DNA from: Melioribacteraceae bacterium
GTDB taxonomy: Bacteria > Bacteroidota > Ignavibacteria > Ignavibacteriales > Melioribacteraceae
Assembly: GCA_027036655.1 (NCBI GenBank)
Contig: JALWEC010000452.1
Span: 1 to 7,130 of the forward strand
Length of the DNA stretch: 7,130 bases
Reading direction: 5' to 3'
A program made the position numbers and the translations under genes. Positions 5,257 through 7,130 of this stretch are shown piece by piece (within the stretch, counting starts at the first letter, position 1; every line of letters starts with the position of its first letter). The notes beneath the pieces are model-generated. The model made no database searches, had not been told where the DNA came from, and was given only the letters and a program-made list of their open reading frames with translations.

Positions 5257-6164
5257 TAAAAAAGGAAATGATACTCGGAATAAGGAGCGTTGTTTACAAC
5301 TTTAAGTTTGCGCTTCTCTTTTTTACGGTTAATTTTCTGATTGCAGCGATATTGAGCATCGGCGTTTGGGCAGATTTGAATAGTAATCTTTCACATTCGA
5401 TACTCTCTTTAAAATTAGCTTCAGCTTCCGATTTTAGCTGGTATCTGCAGTTTCGTCATCTTTTCGCTACCGAGCTTGATAACCTTACCTATTCGCTTAT
5501 TGTTTCGATTATTTTATATGTGATGCTTCAGACTTTTTTCACAGCCGGAATTACCGCAGTTTTCAAGGAGCCGAAAAAGAATCATATTATCGATTTTTTT
5601 TACGGAGGAGTAAAATATTGGACGCGCTTTCTGAAGATTTCATTGGTCGCTTTTTTTCTTGTCGCGTTGGCTTTTATCTTAAACGACGCTTTGGGGTGGC
5701 TGATTTCGTGGGCGTTTAGTTCGTCCGACAATGCGCTTTGGGATTTTGTATTTCGTTCGCTGCGCTACATAATTCTGATTTCCCTCCTTATTACCATAAC
5801 GCTTTTTGCCGATTACGCAAAAGTCAGCAGCGCTGTTGACGAGGAATCGAATTTGCCGATAACAATAAAAAATGCCGCTCATTTTCTTCACGATAATTTT
5901 TTAATTACAATCACTACTTTTATGATTATTGCGCTTTTTGGAGTAATCGGAGCGGTAGTTTACAATATAATCGGGAATTATATTACAAAATCTCCTTGGG
6001 AATATATAATTATTACATTTACTCTTCAGCAAATGTTGATTATCTTTAGGTTTGGAATAAAAATGTTGTTTGTAGCCGTTGAAGTGAGTTTATATAAAGA
6101 TTTAATCGCGGATGTTGTTAAGGTAAAAACCGAAGAACAGCCCATTATTACAGGAGAAACATAA
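5253..6164 (+). CDS. six-helix integral membrane protein, unknown function
   Basis: The 303-residue protein has about six hydrophobic helices at 18-40, 79-104, 127-153, 171-187, 216-242 and 250-278. Polar loops lie between helices 1 and 2 (about 41-78) and helices 4 and 5 (about 188-214), and a short acidic tail ends the protein. I do not recognise the family with certainty; nothing resembles a transporter ATPase, protease or glycosyltransferase motif. The frame is open upstream to a TTG at 5205, but the ATG at 5253 overlaps the previous stop as ATGA and follows GGAG (5242-5245) by 7 bases, so I use it. The 4-base overlap implies translational coupling to the exported M1-like protein, suggesting the two work together at the inner membrane. 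Its stop in turn overlaps the def start by one base. Confidence 0.85.
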   Translation: MIKKEMILGIRSVVYNFKFALLFFTVNFLIAAILSIGVWADLNSNLSHSILSLKLASASDFSWYLQFRHLFATELDNLTYSLIVSIILYVMLQTFFTAGITAVFKEPKKNHIIDFFYGGVKYWTRFLKISLVAFFLVALAFILNDALGWLISWAFSSSDNALWDFVFRSLRYIILISLLITITLFADYAKVSSAVDEESNLPITIKNAAHFLHDNFLITITTFMIIALFGVIGAVVYNIIGNYITKSPWEYIIITFTLQQMLIIFRFGIKMLFVAVEVSLYKDLIADVVKVKTEEQPIITGET

Positions 6165-6718
6165 TGTCAATATTGCCAATTACAGTTTACGGTGATAAGA
6201 TATTAAGAGAAAAGGCAAAGCCGGTTGAGAAGATTGACGACGAATTAATCTTTACCGTCAGAAGTATGTTTGAAACGATGCACCGCGCAAGCGGAATCGG
6301 TTTGGCGGCAAATCAAGTAAATCTTGATAAGCGGCTTTTTATCGTGGATGTTAGCGTAATTGAAGGTTTGGAGCACATAAAACCTGTTACAATGATAAAT
6401 CCGGAAATTGTAGAAGTTTCCGACCAGACGGTTTACTTTGAGGAAGGTTGTTTAAGTCTTCCCACGCTCAAGGCGGAGGTGGAACGTCCCGAAATAATTA
6501 AAGTAAGGTTTCTGAATCTTAATGAAGAGATTGAGGAAATTGAAGCTGACGATTTGTTTGCAAGAGTGATTTTACACGAATACGATCACTTAATCGGGAA
6601 AATGATTCCCGACCGTGTTACTCCGAGATTGCGGAAAAAGCTACAGAAGCAGCTTAACGCAATAATGACGAGAACAGTTGATGTTGATTATCCTATTACC
6701 GAAAGAAAGCTTACGTAG
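6164..6718 (+). CDS. def: peptide deformylase
   Basis: The 184-residue enzyme removes the N-formyl group from the initiator methionine of nascent proteins in the cytosol. All three family motifs are intact: GIGLAANQ (44-51, with Q51 stabilising the transition state), EGCLS (94-98, with metal ligand C96) and HEYDH (138-142, with ligands H138 and H142 and catalytic E139). The metal is normally Fe2+. The HEYDHLIGK form, with Tyr at the variable position of HExDH, is a normal variant, and the C-terminal basic helix (about 154-170) is usual. AGGAG (6152-6156) sits 7 bases before the ATG. The start overlaps the preceding stop as TAATG, and fmt begins one base after its own stop, giving the classic def-fmt pair. 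Confidence 0.97.
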   Translation: MSILPITVYGDKILREKAKPVEKIDDELIFTVRSMFETMHRASGIGLAANQVNLDKRLFIVDVSVIEGLEHIKPVTMINPEIVEVSDQTVYFEEGCLSLPTLKAEVERPEIIKVRFLNLNEEIEEIEADDLFARVILHEYDHLIGKMIPDRVTPRLRKKLQKQLNAIMTRTVDVDYPITERKLT

Positions 6719-6719
6719 A

Positions 6720-7130
6720 ATGAAAATAATCTTTTTCGGAACACCCGATTTTGCGATTCCAAGTTTAAGAAAACTTTATGAAAGCGAGAATGAAATTGCG
6801 GCTGTCGTTACGGCGCCGGATAAGGAACGGGGAAGAGGAAGAAAAGTAACTTTTACGCCGGTTAAGGAATTCGCCGTTGAGAAGGGAATTCCCGTTTTGC
6901 AGCCGGAAAACTTGAAATCTGAAAATTTTGCGGATGACCTTAAAAACTTCAACGCCGATTTATTTGTGATTGTCGCATTTAGGATTCTTCCCGAATCCGT
7001 ATTTATGCTCCCGAAATTCGGCTCTTTTAATTTGCACGGTTCCTTGCTCCCAAAATATCGCGGAGCGGCTCCGATTCAATGGGCGTTAATTAACGGCGAT
7101 AAAGTTACCGGCGTTACTACTTTTTTTCTT
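6720..7130 (+). CDS. fmt: methionyl-tRNA formyltransferase (5' part, cut by window end)
   Basis: The frame starts at the ATG one base after the def stop and stays open for 137 codons to the end of the window; the family is normally a little over 300 residues. Fmt transfers a formyl group from 10-formyltetrahydrofolate to Met-tRNAfMet before initiation. Visible hallmarks are IIFFGTPDFA (3-12) at the N-terminus and NLHGSLLPKYRGAAPIQWA (104-122), which includes catalytic N104 and H106 and the SLLPKYRGAAPI loop. NGDKVTGVT follows at 125-133. The catalytic Asp and the whole C-terminal tRNA-binding domain lie beyond the window. No strong Shine-Dalgarno sequence is visible, so translation probably depends on termination of def just upstream. 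Confidence 0.96.
   Translation, partial: MKIIFFGTPDFAIPSLRKLYESENEIAAVVTAPDKERGRGRKVTFTPVKEFAVEKGIPVLQPENLKSENFADDLKNFNADLFVIVAFRILPESVFMLPKFGSFNLHGSLLPKYRGAAPIQWALINGDKVTGVTTFFL

Overview
The window is a compact, AT-rich bacterial segment with every recognisable gene on the + strand. The genes are rich in Lys, Ile, Phe and Asn, most follow weak or moderate Shine-Dalgarno sequences, and several are separated by only a few bases or overlap. This suits a Bacteroidota/Chlorobiota-group bacterium such as an Ignavibacteria-like lineage. That placement rests on overall impression only; no marker gene here settles it.

Layout. Positions 1-290 hold no clear gene: there is one 29-codon open frame directly before ogt and two short minus-strand open stretches that may be gene remnants. 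Positions 291-2805 hold three complete genes: ogt (O6-alkylguanine-DNA alkyltransferase), a YjbQ/UPF0047 protein, and a large COG2509-type FAD-dependent dehydrogenase. Positions 2806-3315 are a 510-base intergenic region packed with palindromic repeats. Five copies of one family are present (four on +, one on -), with two copies of a linked 46-base flank and two copies of a small hairpin that are reverse complements of each other. Positions 3316-7130 look like one operon. It begins with an exported M1-peptidase-like protein whose zinc ligands are missing, followed by a six-helix membrane protein overlapping it by 4 bases, then def (peptide deformylase, overlapping by 1 base), then fmt (methionyl-tRNA formyltransferase, cut by the window end).

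How they work together. Fmt and Def act at the two ends of the N-formylmethionine cycle: Fmt formylates initiator Met-tRNA and Def removes the formyl group from nascent proteins. The two envelope proteins ahead of them appear translationally coupled to each other and to def. The exported protein keeps the M1 fold markers and the exact HExxH-x18-E spacing, but all four key residues are replaced (K353, G354, F357, Y376). With a probable C-terminal membrane anchor and a membrane partner, it is best read as a non-enzymatic pseudopeptidase. This pair is the least explained part of the window. Ogt repairs alkylated DNA; the YjbQ and FAD proteins have only general functional assignments.

The repeat cluster separates the two gene blocks. 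It can fold into several strong alternative hairpins and probably acts as a boundary or as a landing site for small non-autonomous repeats.
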